Assembly: GCA_017307785.1 (NCBI GenBank)
Contig: JAFKGI010000006.1
Span: 186,001-250,000, forward strand
Direction of reading: 5' to 3'
DNA: 64,000 nt
Source of the DNA: Vulcanimicrobiota bacterium
GTDB lineage: Bacteria > Vulcanimicrobiota > Xenobia > Xenobiales > JADMJV01
In this document: one piece after another, positions 1-8,423 of the stretch
Position numbering within the stretch: the stretch's first letter is position 1
How the letters are laid out: each line of letters starts with the position of its first letter
Translations under genes and position numbers: made by a program
Notes under the pieces: generated by a model
What the model was told of the DNA's origin: nothing
The model's input: only the letters and a program-made list of their open reading frames with translations
The model's database searches: none

Positions 1-111
1 AATGTCTTCCAGCTTGCCCGCCAGAGAGCCAAGAGCATCGAGCCTATCCGGCATGTCCGGGTAAACGCTGCAGGTCTCGCTCAGAGCCGCCCGCACCAGT
101 CGGCGCTCCAC
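1..111 (-). CDS. Partial CDS, possible nitrilase-superfamily amidase (N-terminus only)
   Basis: Only the first 37 codons lie in the window; the gene runs off the left edge. It starts at a GTG whose first base is the last base of the upstream TAG stop, so it is translationally coupled to the M20 hydrolase. The visible residues (VERRLVRAALSETCSVYP...) resemble the opening strand of carbon-nitrogen hydrolases of the beta-ureidopropionase type. That reading would fit a carbamoyl-amino-acid or pyrimidine breakdown pair with the neighbour. No catalytic Glu, Lys or Cys is in view, so the family call is tentative. The open frame itself is better supported by the 1-base overlap. Confidence 0.45.
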   Translation of the reverse strand, partial: MERRLVRAALSETCSVYPDMPDRLDALGSLAGKLEDI

Positions 112-1364
112 TACAATTCCTCCTGGTCGGCCAGCTGGAGCAAGACGTCGAGCAGCACGTTGACGCCGTCGGCACACTGCTTGGGAGTCGAGAACTCGCG
201 GGGATTGTGACTGATGCCGTCATATTCACCGGGGCAAAAGACCATAGCCGCGGGACAGATGGCGGCGAACTCCTGAGCGTCGTGGCCGGCTCCGGCGATG
301 ATCGACTGATGGCTCAAACCGCCCCGCTCGGCCGCGGCGGCGATGCGCTCCTGCAAGCGGCTGCTGAAAGCCACCGCCGGCGTGCGCGCCGTCTGGCGCC
401 AACGAATCTCGACCTTCTCGGCCTTTTCCACCTCCGCGTAGTAGGCCAGCAAAGCCGCTTCCGACTTCTGCATCAACTCGTTGCTGGGATTGCGCAAATC
501 CACGGTGGCTTCGACCCTGCCGGGCACAATGTTGACCAGCCCCGGGACGGGCGAGAGAGACCCCATGGTGGCGCGCATCTCGCCATACTGACCGCCGGCG
601 ATCATTTCACGCAGCTTCAGGTTGATCATAGAAGCCGCCACCCCCGCGTCAGCCCGCAAATCCATGGGCGTAGCGCCGGCGTGTCCGGACTTTCCCACGA
701 TGGTGAGGGCCTGCCAGGAAATCGACTGCACGCCGCTGACCACGCCCACTTCGACGCCCTTGCGATACAGGATCGGTCCTTGCTCCACGTGGCACTCCAG
801 ATAGGCGTGAGGCGGCCCTACTCTTTCATCGCATTCTCCCAGAAAGCCAATCCGCTCCAGTTCGTCCCGCAGCCGCAGACCGTCGCGATCTCGCAGCTCG
901 TAGGCGTATTCCAGGGTCAGACGGCCACAGGCCACGGCGCTGCCCAGCATGTCGGTGCCAAAGCGACACCCCTCTTCGTCGGTGAAGAAGGCAACCTCGA
1001 TAGGCCGCAAGGTTTCGACCTTCTGCTCGTTGAGGGTGCGCACGATCTCCAGTCCGCCCAGCACACCCAGGCAGCCGTCAAAGCGCCCGGCCGTAGGAAC
1101 CGAGTCGACGTGGGAGCCGATTACCACCGGAGCCATTTCGTTGCGACGCCCAGCACGCCGGGCATACACATTGCCTATGCGGTCGATCCGCACCTCCAGG
1201 GCCAGTTGGCGCATCCAGCTGAGCACCAGCCGACGCCCATCCCCGTCCTCCGCGCTCAAGGCCAGGCGACAGACGCCCTGCAATCCGGTTTCCTCATCCT
1301 GATAGCGGCCGATCTGGCCCAGTTGCTCTAACGCAGCGTAAAGACGGTCGGAGTTGATGCGCAT
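111..1364 (-). CDS. M20-family N-carbamoyl-amino-acid hydrolase / allantoate amidohydrolase
   Basis: Binuclear-metal amidohydrolase of 417 residues, the usual length for the hydantoinase/carbamoylase branch of peptidase family M20. Visible signatures are GSHVDSVP (His85 and Asp87) with RFDGCLG (Asp96), FFTDEEG with the acidic pair near 130, HVEQGP near 193, the dimerisation-lid motif GKSGHAGATP, and AGAGHDAQ near the C-terminus carrying a late metal-ligand His. The family removes the N-carbamoyl group from amino acids, or hydrolyses allantoate, releasing CO2 and ammonia. Substrate cannot be read from sequence. It lies 11 bp after the kinase gene and overlaps the next gene by one base, so it is probably the fifth gene of a minus-strand operon that starts with secretion-pilus genes. 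No signal peptide, so cytoplasmic. Confidence 0.9.
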   Translation of the reverse strand: MRINSDRLYAALEQLGQIGRYQDEETGLQGVCRLALSAEDGDGRRLVLSWMRQLALEVRIDRIGNVYARRAGRRNEMAPVVIGSHVDSVPTAGRFDGCLGVLGGLEIVRTLNEQKVETLRPIEVAFFTDEEGCRFGTDMLGSAVACGRLTLEYAYELRDRDGLRLRDELERIGFLGECDERVGPPHAYLECHVEQGPILYRKGVEVGVVSGVQSISWQALTIVGKSGHAGATPMDLRADAGVAASMINLKLREMIAGGQYGEMRATMGSLSPVPGLVNIVPGRVEATVDLRNPSNELMQKSEAALLAYYAEVEKAEKVEIRWRQTARTPAVAFSSRLQERIAAAAERGGLSHQSIIAGAGHDAQEFAAICPAAMVFCPGEYDGISHNPREFSTPKQCADGVNVLLDVLLQLADQEEL

Positions 1365-1375
1365 TCCGCCGATTT

Positions 1376-2716
1376 CTAAACCAGAACGGCGCGGCCCTTT
1401 TTACCTAAAGCGCCATGCAAGGCCTGACGCGCCTCCTCTACGCTCGGGAAACGCTGGACCGGATCTTTCTCCAGCATTCTCATGACCAGGTTGTCCAATT
1501 CCACTGGAATGCGCGCATCCACGGCGCTCATGCGCGGTGGCGTGTAGTTGAATTGCTTGCCCAGCAACACTCCGATGTCCTGGTCCTCGCCCATGGGGTA
1601 GACTCCCGTGAAAAGCTCGTAAAAAATCAAACCCAGAGCATACTGATCGGAAGCAAAATCGTTCTGTCCGGAAAAACGCTCGGGAGCCATATAGGCTGGT
1701 GTGCCCAGCACCGAATCCCCCAGGGTAATCATCGTCTGTTGGTCCACACTGCGGGAAATGCCGAAATCGAGCACCTGCAATCGGCCATCCTCCCGCAACA
1801 TGATGTTGTCTGGCTTGATGTCGCGGTGGATAACTCCCCGGCCGTGAGCATAAGCGACCGCGTCCAGCATGGCGTCCATGAAGCGAATCGCTTCCGCAGG
1901 GCGCACCCGCCCCTGGCGCAATCGGCGCTGCAGGGTGTCTCCCGTGATCTTGTCCATCACAAAGTAGTAGCGACCGTTGATCTCACCAAAATCAAGCAGC
2001 GGCACGATTCCGGGATGGATTAGTTCGCGCCAGACGCGCACTTCGCGACGGACCCGTTTGAGCGCGTCGGGGTTCTCGCTGATCTCACGGTGTAGCAACT
2101 TAAGAGCCAGGGGAGTGGCTTCGCCGGCGCGTTCCACCTCGTAGACGATGGCCATGCCCCCTTTGCCTAGCTCCCTTAGAATGCGATAGCCATTCAAGGA
2201 AACAGCCAGACTGGGATCAAGAGAGGCCTCTAGGGTGGCCGCCTTCTGAATGGCCTCGTCTTCGGCCAACCGGGCCAGCCGCAGGGCGCGCCCGTGAGAC
2301 GTGCGGCGCATCCATTCCGCTCCCGCCAGACCCACTCCCAGCAACACGAAGACAGCGAGAAAAACCGGATGCTCACGGGCAAAATCCCTGGCCGCCACCG
2401 TGCTGCTTCCCGCCAGCAAACGCACCTCGGGCTGGTCTTCGGGGGGCCATACCGCCGAACCCAAGAGCAGGCGACCTTTGACGTCGCGCGACTCTTTCTT
2501 GTAGCCCGGGTACTCGAAACTCAGAGTGATGGTACCGGCCGGAATGGTGGCTTCATCCAAGGGAACCGGAACGCCGGAAAGCCCCAAAAACCCCTCCGAC
2601 CGCGCCGAATTGGCCATGGTCACCCGCGTGCCCGGCGGCCAGACGCGAAACGTCACCGAGTGAGGTTCGGCACCTGCGGCCAGGACCAGTAGCAGCCAGA
2701 GAACCGCTCGCTTCAT
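1376..2716 (-). CDS. Membrane Ser/Thr protein kinase with N-terminal PEGA-like domain
   Basis: 446 residues. An N-terminal signal-like segment (MKRAVLWLLLVLAAGAEP) is followed by a roughly 70-residue beta-rich stretch with the PEGA-like phrase PAGTITLSFEYPGY, then a membrane helix near residues 115-135, then a full Hanks-type kinase domain (about 175-435). Kinase marks are GKGGMAIVYEVE (P-loop), ALKLL (Lys), VIHRDIKPDNIM (catalytic loop), LDFGIS (metal-binding) and GTPAYMAPE (activation segment). The order is unusual: bacterial Ser/Thr kinases commonly have the kinase N-terminal and the sensor outside at the C-terminus; here the sensor comes first. It starts 1 bp after the prepilin stop, so the kinase is probably co-made with the pseudopilins and GspF-like protein and may regulate them (inference). 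Confidence 0.92.
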   Translation of the reverse strand: MKRAVLWLLLVLAAGAEPHSVTFRVWPPGTRVTMANSARSEGFLGLSGVPVPLDEATIPAGTITLSFEYPGYKKESRDVKGRLLLGSAVWPPEDQPEVRLLAGSSTVAARDFAREHPVFLAVFVLLGVGLAGAEWMRRTSHGRALRLARLAEDEAIQKAATLEASLDPSLAVSLNGYRILRELGKGGMAIVYEVERAGEATPLALKLLHREISENPDALKRVRREVRVWRELIHPGIVPLLDFGEINGRYYFVMDKITGDTLQRRLRQGRVRPAEAIRFMDAMLDAVAYAHGRGVIHRDIKPDNIMLREDGRLQVLDFGISRSVDQQTMITLGDSVLGTPAYMAPERFSGQNDFASDQYALGLIFYELFTGVYPMGEDQDIGVLLGKQFNYTPPRMSAVDARIPVELDNLVMRMLEKDPVQRFPSVEEARQALHGALGKKGRAVLV

Positions 2717-2717
2717 T

Positions 2718-3287
2718 TCAACTGTTCCTCAAGAAAACGTTGCGGTGTAGTTCGAAGCGCTCGCTTTGGCGGGCGAGCTCCAGCGAGATGCGGGCGACTC
2801 GACCGCTCCAGCCCAATTCGAACTTTGTCACCGAATCCGCCAACAATCTTGCCCCACCGTCCGGCGGATTGATGAGCAACTGATAATCAGCCAGACTGGG
2901 CTTCCTGGGCTGATCCAAGGCTGGAGTAATCGAAAGCGCGGGCTGGCCGGGGGACCATATTCCACGCGAGAGCTGGCCATTTTTCGAGTTCCAGTGATAG
3001 GTAACGAGGGTCGGCTCCCACACCTGAATCCCGCCCGCGGTGAAGCCGTCCAGGCGCTGCAAGCACATCCCGTCAGGGAAAATCCACACCGAGTCGGGAT
3101 TGCAGCGTTGCAAGTCGACGATGGCAGCCTCCAGCGCCAGGTTAGCGCGCTGCTGCAAGTCGACTCGCAGCGATCCGCGCGAGGAAGCCCGCAGACTGGG
3201 AACCAGAAACCCCAACGTCAGCGTCAGTAGAAGGGCCAGTAGACCGCCGGACAGGAGCAGTTCTAGCAGGGTCATGCCACGTCTCAT
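2718..3287 (-). CDS. Prepilin-like protein (type II/IV pseudopilin family)
   Basis: 189 residues. The N-terminus MRRGMTLLELLLSGG matches the class III prepilin cleavage site: short basic leader, Gly, then Met-Thr-Leu-Leu-Glu with Glu at position +5, followed by a hydrophobic helix of about 20 residues. The rest is a small beta-rich globular domain with no named family, resembling minor pseudopilins of the GspJ/PilW type in position and length. The start overlaps the 3' end of the preceding prepilin gene by 4 bases (ATGA type), so the two are coupled. It would be processed by a prepilin peptidase not present in this window and inserted into an inner-membrane pseudopilus. Confidence 0.85.
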   Translation of the reverse strand: MRRGMTLLELLLSGGLLALLLTLTLGFLVPSLRASSRGSLRVDLQQRANLALEAAIVDLQRCNPDSVWIFPDGMCLQRLDGFTAGGIQVWEPTLVTYHWNSKNGQLSRGIWSPGQPALSITPALDQPRKPSLADYQLLINPPDGGARLLADSVTKFELGWSGRVARISLELARQSERFELHRNVFLRNS

Positions 3288-3667
3288 GAGTCGAGGTTGG
3301 CCAAAACCAGTTCATACTTCTCCGAGCGGGGGCCGCGCGGAGTTTGCCAACGTACCGTGACGCGGACCCCTTTAAGCAAGTCCGGGTCGCTGCCCACCGG
3401 ATAAATCTCGCACTCCGGATAGTACTCGCAGCCGCTGTAGACGACCTTGGCCAGAGCGGCCTTGCCTGGAGCCAGGGAAGCGAACGAGGCCGCCTTGTAG
3501 TCACTGAAAAGCGATTCGGCCACCGTATCAGCGGTCATCTGGTCCTGACTCTGGCGAATGGCCATGGCCGAGGCCGGATAAAGATTGAAAAGAAAAAGCA
3601 TTAAACCGCACAGCAAAGCGGTGGCCAGAGTCGTCTCCAGCAGCGTGAAGCCCCTCGAACGACGCAT
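3284..3667 (-). CDS. Prepilin-like protein (minor pseudopilin, PilV/GspI-like size)
   Basis: 127 residues. MRRSRGFTLLETTLATALLC is a textbook prepilin leader and transmembrane start: RG|FTLLE with Glu at +5. The C-terminal domain is short, which fits minor pilins of the GspI/PilV class. It lies 1 bp after the stop of the GAF-GspF gene and overlaps the next prepilin gene. The pair of adjacent minor pilins plus one GspF/PilC-type inner-membrane protein looks like a reduced secretion or pilus locus lacking an ATPase and secretin nearby. Confidence 0.87.
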   Translation of the reverse strand: MRRSRGFTLLETTLATALLCGLMLFLFNLYPASAMAIRQSQDQMTADTVAESLFSDYKAASFASLAPGKAALAKVVYSGCEYYPECEIYPVGSDPDLLKGVRVTVRWQTPRGPRSEKYELVLANLDS

Positions 3668-3668
3668 T

Positions 3669-5321
3669 CTAAAATGCCTCCAGGGCTTTAGAAAGGGGCA
3701 GCATGGTTGCCAGGATCATCAGAGCCACCATTCCTCCCATCGCGAACATTACGATGGGCTCGACCATTGAAGTCACGGTGGTCAGGCAGCGGTCCAATTC
3801 TTCTTCACCGGAATCAGCCAGCCAGTGAGTCATCTTGCCGATCTCACCCACCTCTTCTCCCGTCTGAGTAACGGCTACGAACATCGGCGTAAAAAGGCCG
3901 GTGACCCGGAAGCTGCTGGCCAGTCCTTTGCCTTGATAGATGGACTTACAAATCTGTTCGGAGTATCTACTCATCAAGGGATTCCCACAGGCCTGTCCGG
4001 AGAGCTGAACCGCCTCTAGAACGTTCGCCCCGGACTCAACCTGAATGGCCAGGGCCCGGGCAAACCGGGTCTGCAGCAGGATTCGCAGGAGCGGGCCGAC
4101 CCTGGGCGTGGTCAGGAGCTTCTCGGTTAGCCAGAGCTGATTTTCGGACTTTGCCAACCAACGTCGGCCGGCAAAGTAGAGAGACGGAAGTAGACCGGCC
4201 AGCACCAGGTAAGGCCAGGGAGTGCGCATGGCGCTGGAAAACCCCATCAGGCAGCGAGTTAAGAAGGGGGCCTCGACGCCCATCTCGCGAATCAATTGAA
4301 AGTGCCCTTCGAGCACGAAAGGCGGTGCCAGTACGGCGGCCAACAGGCAGAGAAAGATGAGCAGGGCGGGATAGGCCAGAGCGCTGCGCAACTTGAGGAA
4401 GGTGCCCACCCGTTGCTCTTCATAGCTGGCCAGGCGACCCAAGATGCGATCGAGTTGGCCAGTATTCTCTCCAACCCGGAGTAACCCCAGGTGGACCGCT
4501 TGAAAAACGCGAGGATGGCGAGCGGCCGCCTTGCTAAAAGAGCATCCGTTGCTCAGGTCGGCGCTGAGGGTGGAACATAGTTCTAAAACTCCGAGGGGAG
4601 CGGCCGGCGAGGCCATGTGCAGAAGAGCGCGCTGCAGCGGTACGCCCGCGGTCACCATGGTCGAGAGAGATCTCAGAAAAGCGGCCAGTTCACGGGCTGG
4701 AATGGCCGGGCAACCGCCGGGCCTGCGCCGGATCTCCAGCGCCTTCTGGGGCTGCTGGTCGTTTTCGGCCCAGGCCACTACGTGGGCCAGCGCCTCGGGC
4801 GCCATACGGGCGGCCCAGCCTTCGGCAAAAAGCAGTCCGGTCACGCAGCCTTTGCGATCTCGGATCGGAGCGCACAGTGTCCAGCGGGACTCATGCCGAA
4901 CCACTGGCCTTTCACTGTCGAGAACTTTGTGAAGCAAGTCGGAAGTTTCCTGGTCGATGACCAGCGCGAGGCGCCTGGCGCTGTCGAAAGCTTTGACGCT
5001 CAAATGACCGGCCGCCTCGATGGAGCAGACCATCGCGCGGTGCGGGCGCAGAGCGCGCAGGCGCTTCATGCCCTCTCGACAGGTCTCCGGATCAAGACGA
5101 GTGTGGAAACTGATCTGGTCGCCGCTGACCCGCGAGAAGGACCCGGGGTCAGGCCGAACATACGGGGCCACCTTGGGGACGCTCTGAGTCCGGGGCATGA
5201 TCTTGGTTACGGGGGCGGAAAACATGTCGGTCACCCACCAGGAGGAGTCGCAAGGGATGTCGTCTCGGCCCTGCAGCTCGCTTTCGCTGGGAACCGACTC
5301 CAGCCAGTTGGCCATATTCAT
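3669..5321 (-). CDS. GspF/PilC-family inner-membrane platform protein with N-terminal GAF-like domain
   Basis: 550 residues, longer than the usual 400 or so for GspF/PilC. Residues from about 200 form the T2SSF module twice: the first copy includes FLRSLSTMVTAGVPLQRAL and GLLRVGENTGQLDRILGRLA, the second TRFARALAIQVESGANVLEA and VTQTGEEVGEIGKM, each followed by membrane helices. The C-terminus MVALMILATMLPL is typical. Residues about 85-190 look like a GAF-type sensor fold (AMVCSIEAAG..., CAPIRDRKGCVTGLLFAEG). Such platform proteins recruit the assembly ATPase and pilins; a GAF input on one is unexpected. It is first in the minus-strand operon, with a short palindrome-rich gap to the divergent pilin gene at 5432. 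Confidence 0.85.
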   Translation of the reverse strand: MNMANWLESVPSESELQGRDDIPCDSSWWVTDMFSAPVTKIMPRTQSVPKVAPYVRPDPGSFSRVSGDQISFHTRLDPETCREGMKRLRALRPHRAMVCSIEAAGHLSVKAFDSARRLALVIDQETSDLLHKVLDSERPVVRHESRWTLCAPIRDRKGCVTGLLFAEGWAARMAPEALAHVVAWAENDQQPQKALEIRRRPGGCPAIPARELAAFLRSLSTMVTAGVPLQRALLHMASPAAPLGVLELCSTLSADLSNGCSFSKAAARHPRVFQAVHLGLLRVGENTGQLDRILGRLASYEEQRVGTFLKLRSALAYPALLIFLCLLAAVLAPPFVLEGHFQLIREMGVEAPFLTRCLMGFSSAMRTPWPYLVLAGLLPSLYFAGRRWLAKSENQLWLTEKLLTTPRVGPLLRILLQTRFARALAIQVESGANVLEAVQLSGQACGNPLMSRYSEQICKSIYQGKGLASSFRVTGLFTPMFVAVTQTGEEVGEIGKMTHWLADSGEEELDRCLTTVTSMVEPIVMFAMGGMVALMILATMLPLSKALEAF

Positions 5322-5372
5322 AGGGGCTCAGCTTAGGAGATCGGAACCTCGTGCGGACGAAGTTTTCATACT

Positions 5373-5401
5373 ACCTGCACGGTATGCAGGTACCACCTGC
5401 A
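5373..5401. promoter_or_regulatory. Three copies of ACCTGCA in a divergent promoter gap
   Basis: The 110-bp gap between the divergent GspF-like and PilX-like genes holds ACCTGCA (5373-5379), its inverse TGCAGGT (5385-5391) and ACCTGCA again (5395-5401). Spacing is 5 and 3 bp. The first two form a perfect inverted repeat, the form expected of a dimeric regulator site. Function is inferred from position and symmetry only. Confidence 0.4.
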
Positions 5402-5431
5402 GAGACCAGATTGCCTCTATGATGGGCGGGT

Positions 5432-7126
5432 ATGCGACAGCGGAGGCGAACCGGTTTCAGTCTGGGGAACGTCTTGATGGTCATGACGATCCTGGCCACA
5501 CTGGCCTTCACGGTCGCAGCCGTCAGCTTGAACCACCTCAACTTCACCCAGCGCAGCCTCAATGGCCACGAAGCGCAGCGCGCCGCCGAGTCCACCATCG
5601 CCCTGGCCCTCAAGGAACTCTTTGAGGACTCTCGTTATGGAGAGATCCGCAAAGTCACCAACTCTTTGGAATACCGCTCTGAGCGCGGTGCGATCGGTCA
5701 CCTGACCTTCTGGCCGGACCAGGCCACACAGTGGAAGGTGGATCGCTCCACCAACAATCTTAGTGGCACCAACCCCACCGAGGGATATGACTCTCAGCGC
5801 CCCCTTCCTCCGGCGGCCGTGCAGTTGGTGGCTTCAGGCAGCTACCGCGGGGTCCAGCGTCGAGTAGAAACGGTCATTTATATGCCGCCCTTTCCCTATG
5901 CCATCGCCTCGGCGGGCCCACTGACCTCGACGGGCGGACTGGAAGTGGGCGCCCTGAACGACGGCGGCGACATCGAGGATCTGTCCTTGATAGATTCCAA
6001 CGATCTGGTCAGTGCTCACATCGTCTCTAATTCTTCCGATGCCAAGGCCCTTTCTCTCGGCCCCGACAGCCTGATCACGGGCGACGTTCGGGCCCACGGT
6101 GGCATCCTGCTGGACCCCAAGGCCGTCGTACACGGTCAGATTCGTGGCAATAGGGAGGCCGTTAAGATTCCCAAAGAAGAAGTTCGCTCCTACGATCCGC
6201 AACTGCTGGGCAAACCCAACCTGCAGAACATTTCACCCGGAAAAATAGACGCCCCCCAGTTCGAAGGTTTCGTCCGCAGCCCCGGCAGCCTGGTGGTGAG
6301 CAATGGGCTCAATCTTAACAATGGCGTGCTCTACGTGGACGGCGACCTGGACGTAAGCGGTGGTATTCAAGGCTCTGGCGCGCTGTTTGTGACTGGGAAT
6401 ACCCATGTGGGCGGAACCAGCGACCTGACCACAGACAACAGCGTGGCGATTCTTACAGCCGGAAACGTCATAATCGATGGGTCCGACAAGGACACCTCTC
6501 ACTTTCAGGGCATGGTCTATAGCGAGGGCGACTTCAAAGCCAACCATATCGATCTGCTCGGAGTCTTCATCCAGAACGGTCCCACTCACACGGTAGAAAT
6601 CAATGACTCGCGCATGATTTCCACTCCGGACCTCTCGGACCTACAGGTGCGTGTGATCCCGCCTCCCCCGCCGCTCTCTTCGGGCAACATCTATTTGACC
6701 CGGGACGGAGACCCCTTCCCAACCGGCAAGAAGCCGGACAGCAAGGGCCCCATCGTCATGGAAGCCTATCCCGTGGTGGGGGGCGGCTGGGAACTGAGCG
6801 ACCCGAACACGGCCACGATCTACTCTCTGGCCGACCTGGCGGCCGTCAAGGCCAAAGTCTTTGAGCTCTGGACGCAAGCGGACAATCACCACTTAATGGG
6901 CCTGGATAAGAAAGCCGGCAGAACGCGAAGATTCAGTGTCAAGAAAAAAGTGAGCGCGGCCAAACTGGCCGCCTCGCTGGACACCATCCTGGCGGGCGTT
7001 ACACCGCGGCCCGCAGCCCAGTCGCAAATCGTGACCCCGGGGACGAAAGCTGAGATTCTAGATCTGAACCCCAGCCGCTTCCTTTCTTTCAAGGATCGAA
7101 TGCGGATCCTTTATTGGAGAAGTTGA
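5432..7126 (+). CDS. Large PilX-like prepilin protein with repetitive beta-rich body
   Basis: 564 residues. The N-terminus is Arg-rich followed by TGFSLGNVLMVMTILATLAF: a prepilin-like hydrophobic helix, but the residue at +5 is Asn where processed pilins carry Glu, as in some PilX/GspK-like proteins. From about residue 155 the protein becomes Gly/Asn/Asp-rich with short strands such as GALNDGGDIED, GDVRAHGGILLD and NNGVLYVDGDLDVSGGI, suggesting a stacked beta-helix of the polymer-forming/bactofilin or filamentous-surface type. The last 200 residues show no family I recognise. It is divergent from the GspF-like operon and converges on the metalloprotease gene with a 16-base tail overlap. Likely a cell-surface pilus-tip or adhesive component (inference). 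Confidence 0.7.
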   Translation: MRQRRRTGFSLGNVLMVMTILATLAFTVAAVSLNHLNFTQRSLNGHEAQRAAESTIALALKELFEDSRYGEIRKVTNSLEYRSERGAIGHLTFWPDQATQWKVDRSTNNLSGTNPTEGYDSQRPLPPAAVQLVASGSYRGVQRRVETVIYMPPFPYAIASAGPLTSTGGLEVGALNDGGDIEDLSLIDSNDLVSAHIVSNSSDAKALSLGPDSLITGDVRAHGGILLDPKAVVHGQIRGNREAVKIPKEEVRSYDPQLLGKPNLQNISPGKIDAPQFEGFVRSPGSLVVSNGLNLNNGVLYVDGDLDVSGGIQGSGALFVTGNTHVGGTSDLTTDNSVAILTAGNVIIDGSDKDTSHFQGMVYSEGDFKANHIDLLGVFIQNGPTHTVEINDSRMISTPDLSDLQVRVIPPPPPLSSGNIYLTRDGDPFPTGKKPDSKGPIVMEAYPVVGGGWELSDPNTATIYSLADLAAVKAKVFELWTQADNHHLMGLDKKAGRTRRFSVKKKVSAAKLAASLDTILAGVTPRPAAQSQIVTPGTKAEILDLNPSRFLSFKDRMRILYWRS

Positions 7127-8400
7127 CCGGCGCGCTCCAACAACTGTTGGGTCAGTTCAAACAGCTTGGAATCCTTCTGACGCAGCACTTCGGGGTTCTC
7201 GTAGTAGTGGCTGACACCCTCAGCGATGTATTCGCCCACGTTGCTGGTGGCATATTCGCTGACCGTTCCGCTCTGGGCCGCCCTCTGGTAGGCGGTAAAC
7301 AACTTGGAGTGCCAGCTGCCGAAAAACTTGGGATCGTGGCGCGAGACGGCGTCTTCCACCGCGTGTCCCAGTTCGTGGACCGAAGTCGGGGTGCCGATGC
7401 GGCTGCTCTGCACTAAAATCTTGCGGCTCTGGGAAAAATACTGGCCGTTGATGGATGAGTTGCTTACGGTCTTGCCGTTGCCGTCGGCCCAGGCGCCGTG
7501 AATGGAGGCGTCCAGCAGATTGACTCGCACGCTGCCGCCGCTGCCGTCGGCCACATAGGCCAGATCCGGCACCAGGATGTCGTAGCCCTTCAGGTCCAGA
7601 GGAATCTGGCCCGGGTCCTTGCTCCAGGCCGCTTGTTGAGCCGGCGTGGCCGTGGCCAGAGCGGCCTGGCGAGCCTGCTCCAAACGAGTTCCATTGATGG
7701 ACTCCACCAATTGCGTGTATTCCTGAATCTGGGTCGGTGTCTTGGCGCCCACCAGTTGAGCCATCAGGGTCGTTCCCTTGGGCAGCTTCTGCAGCTGGGC
7801 CAGTTTATGCAAACCGTCCGAATCGCGGATCAAGCCGGCCAGACTGGGAATGCTGTAGGGCACGGCCAGGCTATCCTGAGGTAAGCTGTCGAGCAAAGCC
7901 ATGCGGCGTTCCCGCTGCAGCTGACTGGAGTCGCCGCCATTCTGCTGCAGCCGGGCGATACCCCGGGCGTAGGGAGCGGTGGCCGCTTCCACCCGTTTGG
8001 CGGTGGCCTGCATCTTGCCCATCTCGCTTTGATAGTCGGCCAGGCTGCGAGCCGGCAGCACGCCCGTGGCCGTGAAACTCTGACCGGGACGCACCACGCT
8101 GACGGTCACTCCGTCTTTCTCCAGCAGCTGGAGAATCTTGGGGTCCACCTTTTGATAGCGGGCCGACAACTTGGCGGCGTCGGCTGGGGCCGCCTGGATC
8201 AAGCCGGGAGTGGCGGGACCGGCCAGGCAGCCCAGCGCGGCCCCCATGAGAGCCAGGGTGACACCGGCCCGGGCCCAGCCCGAAATGTTCGTGGGGCGTT
8301 CCGAAATCTCTACCCTGTCGATGGCCGGGGTCGCGCGGGACGGCGCCGCTCGCTGGGGAAGCGGGCTCAGCCGAGTCAGGCGCTGGGACGAGATTTTCAT
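7111..8400 (-). CDS. Putative zinc metalloprotease, HELGH motif (ATLF-like)
   Basis: 429 residues from the ATG at 8400; an upstream in-frame extension to 8514 was dropped because it runs into the FHA gene and has no pilin or signal features. Near residue 350 is TSVHELGHAVEDAV, an HExxH zinc site, and about 50 residues on YIAEGVSHYYENP supplies a possible third-ligand Glu, the arrangement of anthrax lethal-factor-like (ATLF) and related gluzincins. The N-terminal 35 residues are Ser/Pro/Arg-rich, then a hydrophobic segment (GVTLALMGAALGCLAG) acts as a signal or anchor. The middle is helical and unassigned. It sits 23 bp downstream of the FHA gene on the same strand. Confidence 0.65.
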   Translation of the reverse strand: MKISSQRLTRLSPLPQRAAPSRATPAIDRVEISERPTNISGWARAGVTLALMGAALGCLAGPATPGLIQAAPADAAKLSARYQKVDPKILQLLEKDGVTVSVVRPGQSFTATGVLPARSLADYQSEMGKMQATAKRVEAATAPYARGIARLQQNGGDSSQLQRERRMALLDSLPQDSLAVPYSIPSLAGLIRDSDGLHKLAQLQKLPKGTTLMAQLVGAKTPTQIQEYTQLVESINGTRLEQARQAALATATPAQQAAWSKDPGQIPLDLKGYDILVPDLAYVADGSGGSVRVNLLDASIHGAWADGNGKTVSNSSINGQYFSQSRKILVQSSRIGTPTSVHELGHAVEDAVSRHDPKFFGSWHSKLFTAYQRAAQSGTVSEYATSNVGEYIAEGVSHYYENPEVLRQKDSKLFELTQQLLERAGQLLQ

Positions 8401-8423
8401 CCCTGGAGCATAGGGGCGAGGCC

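Noticed and set aside
207..1331. 374-residue plus-strand frame opposite the M20 hydrolase
   Set aside because: Shadow frame; His/Gln/Arg-rich with no domain, while the minus strand has all M20 motifs.
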